DNA of 64,000 bases from Eulemur rufifrons (GCF_041146395.1 NC_091002.1:4582501-4646500); one strand, 5' to 3'. Positions 13,296-25,698 are shown, counted from the stretch's first letter. The notes: generated from the letters alone by a model not told the origin. Numbers and translations: made by a program.

Positions 13296-13300
13296 ACTCT
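13245..13300 (+). repeat. Compound microsatellite (TC)n(CA)n
   Basis: About 13 TC units run directly into about 13 CA units with no interruption. It is likely to be length-polymorphic. Confidence 0.97.
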
Positions 13301-13317
13301 AGGAGAGAGCTAAAACA

Positions 13318-13480
13318 TTAAAAGTGGTGACCTCTGGGGAGCAGGAATCTGGGTGGAGAAGGATAGGGTAGGTGATTGCTATTTTTTTGTTCTAAGCCTT
13401 GTAGAATTTCTGACTTCTAAAACTATGTGCCTGTATAACTTTGCTAAAAATAGGTATTTAATTTTTAAACAAAATCTGAT
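13318..13480 (+). repeat. L1ME-type 3' end fragment
   Basis: 'gtggtgacctctggggagca' followed by 'gtgcctgtataactttgcta' and a T/A-rich tail is the L1ME 3' end. Confidence 0.6.
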
Positions 13481-14344
13481 ACTTGACCAACAAGAATATC
13501 ATATTAAGTGGTGTGTTCTTTAACTTTTTGGAATCCAACCACTTTGAAAATGTATGAAAAGCTGTTATAAGTCTTCTCCCCATACACACACATATAGGCG
13601 CACACACACAAAATTTTTGCACTGGATTTCAGGGACTTCATAAATTGCTGAAAGCCAGGTTAAAAACCTTAGGATTAAAGATTCTGGTTTCTTATAGGAA
13701 ATGTATTTCAAATCAGAGCCTGTCACTTATTGCACAGGAAAAAAAGTCTTAACGAAAAACTATCAAAAACATCTACATGATCATGCTTGGTCTTAAAATA
13801 CTTGGTTAAATATCAGTTATTTCCTTGACCACAAGATGCATCTAATTCCTATCAGTGAAGACATAAACTTTGTTTATTGGGCTTTGCTTCAGCCTTGAAA
13901 CAATCAGATTCTCTCAAACTCAGGAATGTGAATGGCTCTGTTGGGTTGACTCAGCTGTTTCCATTCTAGAAAAGAACATGGAATCATGCACTTTTCACCC
14001 CATGAAGAGACATTCATGTAAAATTTGAAAAGGCGAGGTCCCAAATTCCCCTCGTAGGCGTTTCTAGTATAGAAATTACTCTAATGACTTCTTAGCAGAG
14101 CTTACATAATCAGGGCAAGCCACTCAAATACTCCAAAACACAAAATTGAACCCTCATCCCAGCTACTGTCAGCCTCACCAATGGCGCAACATGGAGCCAA
14201 AGAACAGTCTTGTCATTTAAGAGGGATCTTAATGTTTCTGTCAATTTGCTCAAAATTGTGGTGCCTTAGTTTATGTATCTGTTAACAATGTATCTGGTAA
14301 CAATAACCATCTCACAGGTTGCTGCAATAAGTGGATCAGCAATT

Positions 14345-14914
14345 GAGGTGGGCAGGAGAATGGTCCCCAAAAATGACCATTCCCCAATCCCTGAAACGTG
14401 TCACTATCACATTACTTGGCAAAAGGGACTGTGCTATAAACCTTAGACAGGGAGATTATCCTGGGTTATCTGGGTGGGCCCAATCTGATCACATGATCCT
14501 TTAAAAGCAGAGCACTTTCTGTGAGTGGTAGAAGAGAAATACAGACAAGGTGAAATTAGAGAGCTTGAGCAGGTCCTCCTCCTTGCTGGTTCTGAGCTAA
14601 GGGGACCACACGCAAAGAACAGAAAGAGGCCTCTAGGACCCAAGGGCAGACTCCAACTGATGGCCAGCAAGGGACAGGGACTTCAGTCCCACAACTGCAA
14701 CGAACTACATTTGGCCAACAACCCGAAGGAGCTTGGAAGCAATTCTTCCCGAAAACCCCCAGTGAGGAACGCAGTCCAGCGCACACCTTCATTTCTGCCC
14801 CCCTAGACCTGTGTCAGACTTCTAACCTACAGAACTGTGAGATGATCAATTTGTATTGTTTTAAGCTGCTAAATTTGTGTTAATTTGTTAGAGCAGCAGT
14901 AGAAACTAATACAG
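14345..14914 (+). repeat. MLT1-type MaLR LTR, sense
   Basis: The phrases 'gagattatcctgggttatct', 'gggtgggcccaatctgatca', 'aacctacagaactgtgagat' and 'aaactaatacag' are the MLT1 LTR in order. The open frames at 14443-14806 on both strands fall inside it and are not genes. Confidence 0.88.
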
Positions 14915-15527
14915 CGATTCATGTGAAAATACCTAACAAAGTGTCTGGCATTGTCAACATCTGACAAAGGGCAGGGTTGGCCATATTTCATCCAAAACAA
15001 CAGACTATCGACTTGTTCTGACAAATGCAGATTTGGGGAATTATGAACTACCCAGAACACCTACAAATTTTAGGTTATGGGTAATTCACTGCCTTTCCTT
15101 TAACTTATAAACCGATTAATACCTATCTTCCTGATAAACTCTAAGTATCACACAGGAGACTAAAGGCCAGACTGTGAGCACTAACCCTGCCCCACCAAAC
15201 ATCCTGCAGGAACCTGTCCCAGAGCTTATTCTGCTGCACAGAAATTATGTCCAGGTCTGCTTCTCCCACTAGACGGTGAGACCCAGCCCTTCATGTATGA
15301 GTTATTGAGTCCTCCTCCGTATCTAAAGATAACATGGTGTATCAGTACATCGTAGAAAATCTCTATAATGTTTGTTAATACTATTAATATATATGACATA
15401 TAACTTAATATGGATATTTCAAATGCCAACAGGTAAATGCTTTGCCAGCCTTGACCTCTAACTGCCCTTTGCCTTCCCCAACCTCAAGACAGATCACTTA
15501 AGAAGTGAAATGTCAAGAAATTGTTTC

Positions 15528-16037
<510 letters not shown>

Positions 16038-17399
16038 TTATTTATACCATTGCCACTAGCAGAAATTTTCTCTGCTGTATTTGGTTTAAAGAATTAAAAG
16101 TTGAAGGCTGAGAAGATTCTTAGAAATTATCTAGTTTAAGACCCTCAAAGGTGACAAAACTGAAGCCCTGAAGAGATGGTCTTGCAGGAACAAACAGTAA
16201 ATTAATTCCAGCACCAGAAGTAGACCCAATAAATTCTAATTAAGTACTCTGTACTATGCAACCGACACTAGTAAATAATAGCGAAAAATTAATCTAAAAA
16301 CCCTTTGGAGAGTCAAAGATTTACAGATTTAAAATAACATGAATTCATGGTATAGAAAAAGGACCTCTCATTTAGCCTCATATACAAACTGTGCCTAAAT
16401 CTATCAGAACATTTTTCAAGCTATGCTACGGTTAACCACTTATTGTCCAAACCCACTCTGTCCTTGAAGATCATAAACTCCTAACGGACAGGACTTAAAG
16501 AGACGAGGGAAGGCTTCAGAGAGAAGGTGCCACCTAAATGGAGACCACAAAAATGGATCAGCAGGAGCTGAGTGACTGGAGGGGGGTTAGGGTAGAGTGG
16601 GAGTTTGTATGACAAGTTACAGTAGGGACAGCTGCAGTTATTAACAATTTCATCTTGTATCCCTGCTATTTATACCTCATCTCTGTTCAGAAAGTTCAGG
16701 TTGGACATTAGGGCTCCTGGTGCCTACTGCCGTTTAACACAAACTGTCCAGCTGGATTTTGCATTCCCCAGACAGGATGATCATCTGGGAATACAATAGG
16801 TATTTTTCAAAAGTTTGGTGGAGGGGTAAACTGGTGAATGATTCCACTTTTTTTAGTGCCTGAGAAATACAGAGTCCGAGGGCAGCATCAGGTCTTCCCA
16901 TCAAGCTGAGATCCAGTTTCCCCACCCACGGACCCCACCCTGGCTCTCCCCTCATAAATCTGACCTCTAACTGTAACTGCCTGGCCTCATTCCGTGGGTA
17001 GATTCTCCTGCTTCAAACGCATTTTCCAGCCCGCCAAATTCTTGACACAGTTTCTCCACTCTTCAGGCGCTGAGAGCTACAAAATCTGGCTTTCCAGATG
17101 TTTTTTTCCTCCCAATCCTAACGGAAGAAATCAAGAAGCGCCGGGCAGAGGGGCTCTGCTCCCTCCAATCAGAGCCGGCTCCGGGCGGCCGAGCCCAGAG
17201 GCAGAGCAGGAAGCGCCGCCGCCTGACACGCGGTCCCCAGGCGCGGTGACAGCCCGCGTTGCCGGGACCGCCGCTGCCGGCCCCTGCGCGTTTGGCAGAG
17301 ACGACAGTAAATCACAGCGCGGGTCTACGGTCCGCGTGGGCCAGCTGTGCTCCCCGCGCACAGCCGGGCGCACCCCAGGGACCCCTCGACCAGTGCACG

Positions 17400-17762
17400 G
17401 AGCCCCTCAACACACGCCAGCGCACACACGGACACACACGGACCCCCCAATACACACACACGGACACACATGGGACCCCCAACACACACGCTCACACATG
17501 GACTCCCCAATACACATGCACACACCGGCCCCCAACACACACACACATATACGGGCCCCCTAACATTCACACACGCACACACGGACACACACAGATCGTC
17601 CAATACACACGCACACACGGGCCCTCCAACACACACACGCACACACACGGGCCCCCCAACACTCACACACACACGCACACACGAACCCCCCAACACGCAC
17701 AGGCACACACGGGCCCCCCCCAGCACACACACAGGCCCCCAATACACACGCGCGCGCGCACG
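17400..17762 (+). repeat. GC-rich minisatellite, ACACACGGRCCCCCCAAYAC-like unit
   Basis: About a dozen degenerate units of roughly 25-35 bp. Each has a CA-rich part, then GG, a run of 4-9 C, then AATAC or AACAC. C-runs fall near 17443, 17476, 17506, 17529, 17556, 17652, 17686, 17713 and 17736. It ends in a short CG run (CGCGCGCGCA). Open frames cross it in several phases on both strands, as expected for a repeat without stop codons, so I do not read it as coding. Confidence 0.92.
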
Positions 17763-18273
17763 GGGGCGGGCCGCACCCAAATGGGGGTCACACTCAGATA
17801 AACCAACGGGGACAGGTGACTGGGACCCCACGGGCGCCGGTCTACACAGTCACCCTCAGTGACACTCGCTGAGCCAGCCACACGGGGCGGGGGGGGGCGA
17901 TGAGGACAGAGCCTCCCATCGCACAGTGCCCGGGACCCCCACGCGCGAAGGTCCACCGTCCCCTTCGGCGACACACCGGGAGCCGGCCACACCGCGGGGG
18001 GACGGGAGCGAGCCCACGCAGGGCCCACGCAGTCGCACTCAATGACAAACTGAAACAGTCACACGCGGGAGAGGGAGACTGAGACAGCCCCCACGCGCAG
18101 GGTGGCCGGGCCCACGCGCGGGTCCACGCAGGGCCGCAGCAGGCGCGGTGCCACCCCGGAACAGAGACAATGTGCGGTCAGTGTCCGACCCGGCGGCGAT
18201 CCCCGCTCCGACCCGCCTCGCCGGGCCACTGGACCGCGCCCGGCCTGGAGCCCCCGGCTGCCCGCCGACTAAC

Positions 18274-18435
18274 CTCAGGCCGCCGCCTCGCCGCACTGGC
18301 TCCCGCAGAGTGGAGCGCAGCCGAGCAGCCGGCAGAGCCGCGGCCGCCTCAACAATGGAGCCCCGGGGCGGGGTCGCCGTCACAGCCGCCTCAGCAGGTC
18401 TGGGCGCTCAGGCTCCGGCTCCGAGCGCTGGGCAG
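18274..18435 (-). other. AFAP1: Presumed AFAP1 noncoding exon 1 (5' UTR)
   Basis: On the minus strand the sequence GCGGCGGCCTGAG|GTTAGT gives a donor matching the consensus at the purine and G positions; the last exonic base is 18274. The exon body is GC-rich and has no ATG, which fits a 5' UTR exon with translation starting in a later exon. The 5' end is my estimate, set from the NRF1-type site just upstream and the roughly 160-nt first exon I recall for human AFAP1. AFAP1 (actin filament-associated protein 1) is a PH-domain adaptor that binds Src and cross-links actin filaments. None of its coding sequence is in the window. Confidence 0.5.
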
Positions 18436-18468
18436 CTGCGGACCGGGCTGCGGCGGGCGGGCGGGCAC

Positions 18469-18480
18469 TGCGCAGGCGCA
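18469..18480 (+). promoter_or_regulatory. NRF1-type site in the CpG island
   Basis: TGCGCAGGCGCA matches the palindromic NRF1 consensus (YGCGCAYGCGCR) with one central deviation. It lies about 35 bp upstream of the estimated minus-strand transcription start, the usual place for this activator in TATA-less CpG promoters. Confidence 0.6.
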
Positions 18481-18485
18481 CTCGG

Positions 18486-18610
18486 CCCCGCCCGCCGCCC
18501 GCCGCCCCGCCCCCGGCGCGGCCAGGCGTCTAGGGCCCGCCCCCCGGCCAATGGGGAGGGCGCCGCGCGGAGGGGGCGGGGCCTGGGGAACAAAGGGAGG
18601 CTGGGCGGGG
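18486..18610. promoter_or_regulatory. GC boxes and a CCAAT box
   Basis: Sp/KLF-type GC boxes lie at 18505-18514 (CCCCGCCCCC), 18572-18583 (GGGGGCGGGGCC) and 18603-18610 (GGGCGGGG). A CCAAT box (GGCCAATGGGG) is at 18548-18552. No TATA box is seen nearby. Together with the NRF1-type site this is a standard housekeeping-type promoter layout. Confidence 0.6.
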
Positions 18611-19736
18611 CCGCGTTGGGGCTGGGCCTGCCGGGGTCGCGCTGGGAGGCCGGGCCCAGGACTGGCCCGACTGTCGCCTTCGGCAAGGCCCGCCTGGACC
18701 TCCGCTTGGGAGTTGGTTCAGCAGGCTGTGCTCGTCCCAAAGCCAGAACTCAGGTTTGTCTCTGTCAGGGCACAGAGCGAGAGGCAGTTTCCCTTTACAG
18801 AAAGGGAAACTGAGGCCCAAGGAGCGAGATCACCTGCCGCCCGAAGCCGGTGATGTCCCATTCACTGGTTCATCTCTTCGTCATTCAGCAGACTTTTGCG
18901 GGGTGGAAGAAAACTTGGTCACGCGGGACCAGGGCTTCTCTGCTTCGCTTCAGTACACGATCAGCCAGGAGCGAGTGTGGACCGTTTCCCTTTCTTGCCT
19001 CAGAGCGTTTGTGTTTTTTCTGTTCCCCACCTGAAATCCCCTCCTCTCCCCACCTGTCACCCCCGATATATCCGAGTTGGTACCAATCTTCTCTAAAACC
19101 TCTGTCCCCCATGAATAAGCCTCTGTCTTAGTCAAGCTTCTTGCATCATGTGACCCACACTCTGGATTTCTATCTGCTTCCCTAGCTGCGCCACCCGCTT
19201 CTCTGCCCAGCCTGTGCCTGTTAGGGTGACCCCTTCTGTCTGCGGTGGGCACGCTCACCCGGAAAGCAGATGCTCTCCCAGGCTGGAAAACCATCTGCTC
19301 TGTGCCTACCAGATCCCCAGCCGGGGCCAGGAGGCAGCTCAGACTTCTCACCTCCAAACTCAGTGCTTTATCAGGGCCCCAACCTGCTCACCCAGATTCT
19401 TCCCCTTCTCAGTAAACAGCCCCCACAGTTGCTCAGGTGAAAATACCAAATCACCCTGAGCCCTTCCCCACCCTCTGACACAATCCTTGCCTTCCCAGGG
19501 CATTCAGTGCCACCTGGGTTTCAGCTCCAGCTGGGGTGTTCTAAGTGGTTCTCTCCCTGGTGAAGTGTGGCCTCTCTAGGACAAGGCAGGGGTCCCCTCT
19601 GATTCACTTCTGTGCCCAAGAACAGGACCTGGCACCCCAAAGGCATGCGGGGGATGTAGAAGAGTGGATGGATAAACAGGTAAGTTCTCCACCGTGGCTG
19701 GGGCAGACCCCAACCCCATCCCCCCCCACCCCCACC

Positions 19737-19830
19737 TCACACACACATACACACACACCCCTGCACTCCCACACCGGCAAACACACGCACACCTGGACTC
19801 TCACACATGCACTTTCACACACACACACCC
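19737..19830 (+). repeat. Degenerate CA-rich repeat
   Basis: Interrupted CACACA blocks mixed with CCCCTGC and CTCTCAC spacers. It is shorter and less regular than the minisatellite at 17.4 kb. Confidence 0.85.
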
Positions 19831-20144
19831 CTGAAAGAGCCTGGCCCCTGATCTGATTTGCCCAATAAATTCCTCCATGGACGTGAGAAGCTTCCCTACC
19901 CCTCCCCAGCCGGGGCCCCACCATGGTCTGGGGATGTACTCAGGGATCAAGAAAAAAAACCTCAGTGAGTGAGAGGTTTCCAAGCTTCAGGCCTCTGCAC
20001 AGCACCACCCCCCAGCCCCCCAATCTGCTGACATGCTCTCATCCCTGTACCTGGCCAACTCCAACTGACCCTTCGAGACTCACCAAGTACAACGGTGACA
20101 ACCACACCCTAAAGTGACTCCCCATGGCCCATGCATAAGCGCCC

Positions 20145-20640
20145 TGATCTTGAGTGCAGGCTGGACCTACCGACTCCCCTCTAATCAACAGAATGTGGCA
20201 AAGGGGATGGAATGTCACTTTCACGGCATATCTTAGCATGGTCTCTCTACTGCAGCAGACTGAAGAGAGGTTCCACCTGCAGACTCTGTAGAAGTGAGCT
20301 GCCAGGCTGAGAGAGGGCCTTTGGAGGGGCCCAGCTGGCAAGGAATTGTAGAAGGTGGCAGCCAGCGAACAGTTGGGCCCTCAGGCATGCAGGCCCAAGG
20401 AAACGAATACTGCCAACAACCTGGGTGGACTTAGAAAAGGATTCTTCTCTAGTCAAGCCTCAGAGGAGGACTCAGCCCAGCTGACATGTAGAGTGAAGCT
20501 GGGAAACCCCAAGCAGAGGACTCAGCTAAAATGTGCTCAATCTCCCGCTCACAGAAACAGCGTTAAGAAATGTGTGTGTGGTTTTATGCTTCTAAATTTG
20601 TAGTTATTTGCTACGAAACAATAAAAATAGATATAATAAC
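20145..20640 (+). repeat. MLT1-type MaLR LTR, sense, diverged
   Basis: 'gccctgatcttgagtgcagg', 'ctaatcaacagaatgtggca' and 'ggaatgtcactttcacggc' follow the older MLT1 subfamilies. The 3' end reads 'gcttctaaatttgtagttat' and 'tacgaaacaataaaa'. Confidence 0.8.
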
Positions 20641-22344
20641 CCAGGTCCCCTCCCTATAACACATGGTCACAGCATCCGCAATTCTCCTTTCTGGCTTTCA
20701 TCTCAATTGTACTTATTTCTTTAAAAGCTCTCTCTTGCCACTAGCATAAAAGCCCCGTGAGAACAGAAACGGGAACTACCTGGCTCAGAGCTGTGCTCCA
20801 AGTGTCCAGCATGGTTTTGTCTTAGGGCCATTGGTTGATGGTAGACACTGCAGGTTGGCTGGCCCAGCTGGCCCTCCTAGCCCTCTTGTCCCAGGCCATA
20901 TTCCATTACAGAGACCAGAATAGTTTCTCGCCTTCCCAGACTCCCTTTTAGCCAGGGGTGGCCATGCGACTTTGTCCTGGCCAGGGAGACATAAGAGGAC
21001 GTTGGCTGAAACATTTCTAGCAGTGATGTGCTGGGGCCAGTTCAGACCAGACCATGGGAGCTGATTGCCCATTGTTCAGGAATTCTGCAAGTTGGTTGTT
21101 AAACACATTCATTACTTAAAAATATAAAATTATGTAAACGTGCAATTTTTAAAAATATATTTTAAAAGGCAATAGATAGGCAAAATTCATTATTTCCTAA
21201 CTAGTTTACTACAGTTTGCTATTATCTGTGCTCTTGAGGACTTTATATCTACTGCATCAGTCTGGTAGAAACCCTAAGTAACAGTGTGCTACTAACTTCC
21301 AGCTCTGCAGTCAGCAACGTCATGTTGGCAGCTTGAAATCAGACATAGTAGGAGAATTTATATAGAAATTGTCAATTTCTGCTAAAAATCAGGATTTTAT
21401 TTCCTTCCTTTTCTCCCCCAAAATTCCAGTAATTGAAAATTTACCTGTATACCACTCACTTCTAGGGAAGTTTTTGCTCTCTTGGAAAAGGGATAGGCAC
21501 AGCTGATACTGTCTTTTTCTCAGCACCAGCGATTATTACCCTTAACTCGTACGTGATGTCTGGAGCCATAGTGACCATCTTGCAACCATGAGGAAAGCAC
21601 AAGACAATCAGAGATTCTGAACCTTGCACAACTGAGCCACTGAAACAAGCCCGGCAATCACCAACCCCAAATTCTCTATTAGGTAGGAAAAACAAATCCT
21701 CTTTTGTTTAAACCACTGTTAGTCAATTCTACACTTACTTACTTACAGGATTCTTAACTGAAGCATGTAGAATTAATATTTGTTAAATGAATAAACAGTC
21801 TGATTCATAAATGTGTACTTGGAAACCTCTCAATCAACATTCCTGATCCAGGCAAGATGCTCCCTACCCAGTAAACCAGTCCAGGCATAGTAGGACAGCT
21901 CTGATCAGCAGAAAGTTTTTCCCTTTATGAAACTGAAATTTTCTGATCTCTTGGGACCTCAGAAAATAAGTCAAATCCCTCTTTCCTACCACAGCCCTTC
22001 TGATGTAAAGAGAGCTTTCATCCTATGGAAAAATGAATTAGGATCTATTGATCCAAGAGTTGAACCAACCCTCTTTGTGGAAACTCCTGACCTAGTTGGA
22101 TACTGTGAAGGAGCAGTTGGTGGAGACTAACAGACTTTTCCGGTAACATATCTCTTATGGGAAAAAAATAATCATGAGCTATTTATATGCCAAAGTAAGG
22201 TTCATTTCCATGACACCTTTGATGCAGTCTGTGGGGCCTAAAGGGAGCAAAGATCATCTATGGCAACTGGACACCCATGGGAGATTCCGGTCCCAGTGTA
22301 GGATGTGATGTCAGTTCACTGATGCAACGAAAGCTCACAAGGCT

Positions 22345-22868
22345 GCTGCGTTATTTATCTACTGCTGCTTAACAAATTACCACCCCCCCCCCATACCTAG
22401 AGGCTTAAGGCAACTAACATTTATTATGTCATAGGTTCTGTGGGGCAGGAATCTAGCCCAGCTTAACTGGGTGCCTGTGGCTCAAGGCCTCTCCCAAGGC
22501 TGCAATCTGTGGGCTGGGGCTGTGGTCTCAAGTGAAGGCTGGATGGGGGCGGAGGGTCTATGTCCAAGCTCACTCACATGGCTGTTCACAGGCCATATTT
22601 CCTTACCAGTTGTTGGCCTCTCTCAGTTGTTTACTGCATGAGCCCTACTCAGGGTAACTCACACAGCAGCCGACCTCCCTCAGAACAGGTGAGTGGGAGA
22701 GCAAGGGAAAGCGCCCAAGATGGAAGCCACAGTCTTTTTGTAACCCAATGCCAGAAGTGACATTTTGTCTTCTATTGTCTGTAGGTTCGGCCCACACTCA
22801 AGGGGAGAGGACCACACTCAGGTGAGAATCCCAGGAGTGGGGGCATCTCAGAGGCTGCCCACCACACC
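22345..22868 (-). repeat. MLT1-type MaLR LTR, antisense
   Basis: Plus-strand phrases 'caactaacatttattatgtc', 'tctgtggggcaggaatctag', 'gatggaagccacagtctttt', 'ggcccacactcaaggggaga' and 'agaggctgcccaccacacct' are the MLT1 consensus read backwards. A C10 run at 22384 interrupts the expected 'aaattacc...' start. Confidence 0.85.
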
Positions 22869-23400
22869 TGCTGAATACCAAAGATTAAAAATAAGATCTT
22901 ACGACACCAATTGGACATCAGACTGAGGTGGGGGGTGGGGGAGGGGATGGGGGTATGCCTACACAATGAGTGCATTGCGCACCGTTTGGGGAGTGGTAAC
23001 ACTTGAAGGTGCTGACTCGGGAAAGGGGGGGTGGGGAAAAAAATATGAAACTATTGTTTTTAACTTGCACTGTTCACTTAATAATTTATCATGAATATTT
23101 CCCATATTATTTCATATCATTGTACAAGAAATAATGTATACGTTATGAGGACATACTGTATCTAACAAGATATACTGTTAGACTCTTTGATTCTGTAAAA
23201 TTAAATAAAAAAAAAATAAAAAAAAAATAAAAAAATAAAAATAAGATCTTGAAAGCAGCCATAGAAAACAAACCATATTCTGGGCAATAACAATAGGAAT
23301 TACAGATGATTTCTCATCAGAAACAGTGGAAGCCAGGGGGACAATGGAATAACAGTCTTGTCATATTGAAAAGAAAGGAAAAAACACTGTCAGTTTATCT
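22869..23400 (+). repeat. Old L1/HAL1 fragment, split by a younger insertion
   Basis: Left (22869-22900) and right (23251-23400) pieces join into a continuous old L1 phrase: 'ccaaagattaaaaataagat' running into 'cttgaaagcagccatagaaa' and 'gaattacagatgatttctca'. The insertion between them is annotated separately. Confidence 0.65.
22901..23236 (+). mobile_element. 5'-truncated L1-type retrotransposon insertion with 14-bp TSD
   Basis: The direct repeat AAAAATAAGATCTT is perfect at 22887-22900 and 23237-23250. The insert starts with a G-rich purine tract (22926-22953), then 'gcctacacaatgagtgcatt' and 'acacttgaaggtgctgactc', which I recognise as the L1 3' UTR of lemurs. It ends in a long (A)nT tail (23199-23236). 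Between the L1-like part and the tail are about 170 bp (from about 23030) that do not fit the lemur L1 3' end I know, so this may be another L1 subfamily or a 3' transduction. Confidence 0.8.
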
Positions 23401-23574
23401 CCTGCAAAGCCTACAATCGTTGCCACCACTTACATCCACTGTCTTCCGCCCCTTTATGCACATGGCATAATATGAAAAGAACCATTTCCCAGCTGGCCCC
23501 AAGCATGTCATGATCTTGCACTGCTTGGTGTCTTTGCAAACACTGGCCTATCAGGTTCTTATGGTGGCATGGTG

Positions 23575-23800
23575 TCTTGGAGAAAGTATGAGAGTAAAAA
23601 TGATCATGTTTTGAAACCCAGCTCTAACGTCTGTATGACCTTGGGTAAGTCTCTTAGCTTTTCTGAGCCTTAGCAACTGTAACAGTAAAATGTGGGTAAT
23701 AACCATGCTGGATTTTTCTGAGAATTAAATAAGATTGCATATGGAAATTGCCTGGCACATAGTAGGTGCCTTATAGATGTAAGTTCCTTTCTTGCTAGCA
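23575..23800 (+). repeat. MIR SINE, nearly full length
   Basis: 'tgaccttgggtaagtctctt', 'ttctgagccttagcaactgt', 'ttgcctggcacatagtaggt' appear in MIR order. Confidence 0.85.
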
Positions 23801-24110
23801 AACTCCTACCTATTCTTCAAGGCCCAGCTCAAATGTCATCTCCTGTCTGAAGCTGTCTCAGTTCCCCAGGAGGGCATCCCTGTGTCCTGCACAATCTCAC
23901 AGCTTCTTGAATGACCCACCCTGTATTATTGTACTTGACGCACCACACCACCGTGGTCTGTTTCCAGATCTGTCTCTCCCACACAACAGTGAGCTTGTCC
24001 AGGACAGGCGTTCATCCTTATCTCCCTGGCACCCTTGAGATGCCTGGCTCCACCGTATGTGCTCAGTGGCTGTTTGCAATTCTATTGGAAGTAGTCAGGG
24101 TTAAAATGAT
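23800..24110 (+). repeat. L2 LINE 3' end
   Basis: 'ttcaaggcccagctcaaatg', then 'tcatctcctgtctgaagctg', and later a 'gtgctcagtggctgtttgca' tail are the conserved L2 3' region. Confidence 0.75.
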
Positions 24111-24289
24111 CTCATGCTGAGCGTATTTATGCCACAAACTAACCAGCATCCCAGCCATCCTCACCGACCTCCTTCGCTGTTGTCATGGAAGGAGGGACTT
24201 CCCCTCCCCAAGGTTTGCCTCATTTGTCACCTTCACAGACCAGCCTGTATAAAACAGTACCCTCTTGTCACTCTCCTCCCTCGTCCTGA

Positions 24290-24460
24290 ATAATGTTTTT
24301 CCTTATTTTACCTCCCCCAACACCTATATTGCTCCCCACCAACCCCAGATAGAAGAGAAGTTCCAGCTTTTTATGTATTGTTCACCATTGTGTCCTCAGA
24401 TTCGAGAAGAGTGCCTGGCATGTAGCAGGCACTTAATAATTATGTGCTGAATTAATCAGT
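24290..24460 (+). repeat. L2 LINE 3' tail
   Basis: 'cattgtgtcctcagattcga' and 'gtgcctggcatgtagcaggc' with 'acttaataattatgtgctga' is an L2 3' tail. Confidence 0.65.
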
Positions 24461-25676
24461 TAATCTCATGATGTTGTCAGGGGGGTTGACTATTTTGCAA
24501 CAGTGCCTTGCAGGGATTGTGCTCTTGATACATGTTGGTTTTTCTCCCTCTTCATCCTCTCTCCTTCCCTCCATCCCTGCCCTGCACTTGCCCATTGGTA
24601 TCTGTACGCTCAGGCCTCTCTCAGTGCAAGACTAGCGCATCGCCCACACCGCTACTCACGTAAACAAGCCCCCACCTCCCCATTCTGCCCTTCCGAGCCT
24701 CTCCGCCACCCAGACACAGGTGTGCATGCCCAGGTGTGCTCTTCTGCACCTCCCACAGTGCTCTGTTTTGTCTGGTTTCTGCCTCTCCACTCTGCACAAC
24801 TGTCCTTGCCAAGTTCACTGCTGGACTGCTTTGGACTAACTCCACAGGACACACCTGGGCCTCTCTGGCTGGCTCTTGCCTTACCCTCTGCTCTCTGGGG
24901 CTGTCCCTCCTCACACTGTGCGCCCTTGACCTCCACGTGCCAGGGCCTCCTGCTTCTCCTCCTCTGTGCTCCGCGCTTCCTCCAGCAAACTCGGAAAGGT
25001 TCGGTGTCCTCCAGGTCCTGCTCCAGACTGTTGGCTCTGCCCCGCTGCTCTGTCTGCCTGAGCGATCTCACGCCAGAGTGAGACTCGGCCGTGCCTCCCA
25101 CACAGCCACGTCCTGCCCATCCCTGTCCACTGAGCCCCAAACCTGGAGGTCAGTGGGCACAGCAAACACAACGCACTGCAGACAGGACTTGTCTCTCCTC
25201 CCACCCAAGCTCTCTGCTCCCCACAGTTTCCTCACTCTGTGAACAGCTGCACCATCTGCATCCGCTGCCCAAGCTGGAAAGCAGGGCCCAGTTCTGCACC
25301 TCTGTCCCCTGTCCCCCGCATCCGATCACTGTGAGTCCTCCAGGAGAGTCTCTTCTCTGGAATCCACATCCCGGCCCCCGGTGTGGACTTCTCCAGGCCT
25401 CAGCATCCCTCCCCAGAGTTATGGCCAAAGCGTCCATACCAGTCTCCTGCCTCCAGACCTGCCCCTGCAACCCGCTCTCTGCAGGACAGCCCAGGGCACA
25501 GGAAAGGCGGCAGGATAGTCCTCCAAGAGCAAACCTCAGAAGTCCTTTCCAAGAGGAAAGCACCTACTCCACTCTGAGAAAACGCCTGGAAGGACAGTTT
25601 TGATTGTGAAGCCCCTCAGCTGTAGGTAGATGAGCTGCGCTTTACCTTAGGGAGCCACAGGGAAGGGGAGGACGGA

Positions 25677-25698
25677 GGGAGGGGGGAGGGGAGGGGGG
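25677..25698 (+). other. G-quadruplex motif in a homopurine tract
   Basis: Four G tracts of 3, 6, 4 and 6 are separated by single A residues, within a homopurine stretch from 25674 to 25704. One-nucleotide loops predict a very stable quadruplex. No gene lies nearby. Confidence 0.8.

Larger units (their letters stand above)
17140..18770. promoter_or_regulatory. AFAP1: CpG island, presumed AFAP1 promoter region
   Basis: CpG dinucleotides become dense at about 17.14 kb and stay so until about 18.77 kb, and base composition rises sharply compared with both flanks. It is the only such island in the window. It contains GC boxes, a CCAAT box, an NRF1-type palindrome and a minus-strand splice donor. 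The minisatellite at 17.40-17.76 kb sits in its downstream half. The AFAP1 assignment is inferred from its position about 20 kb beyond the ABLIM2 3' end, as in human 4p16.1. A divergent transcript to the right is possible, but I found no supporting exon. Confidence 0.85.

Noticed and set aside
17259..17862. Overlapping His/Thr/Pro-rich and Val/Cys-rich open frames on both strands
   Set aside because: They are open in several frames at once because the underlying minisatellite contains no stop codons. The amino-acid repeats simply translate CA and C-run units.
18148..18853. 221- and 227-codon frames in the CpG island
   Set aside because: They are Arg/Ala/Pro/Gly-rich frames typical of CpG islands, run opposite to the presumed gene, and span the promoter elements. 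Nothing suggests a protein.
18700..25000. AFAP1-AS1-like antisense transcript starting at the island
   Set aside because: I considered it because a divergent transcript would be plausible. In human, as I recall, AFAP1-AS1 overlaps the 3' part of AFAP1, not its promoter, and I found no splice-site pair on the plus strand that supports a transcript here.
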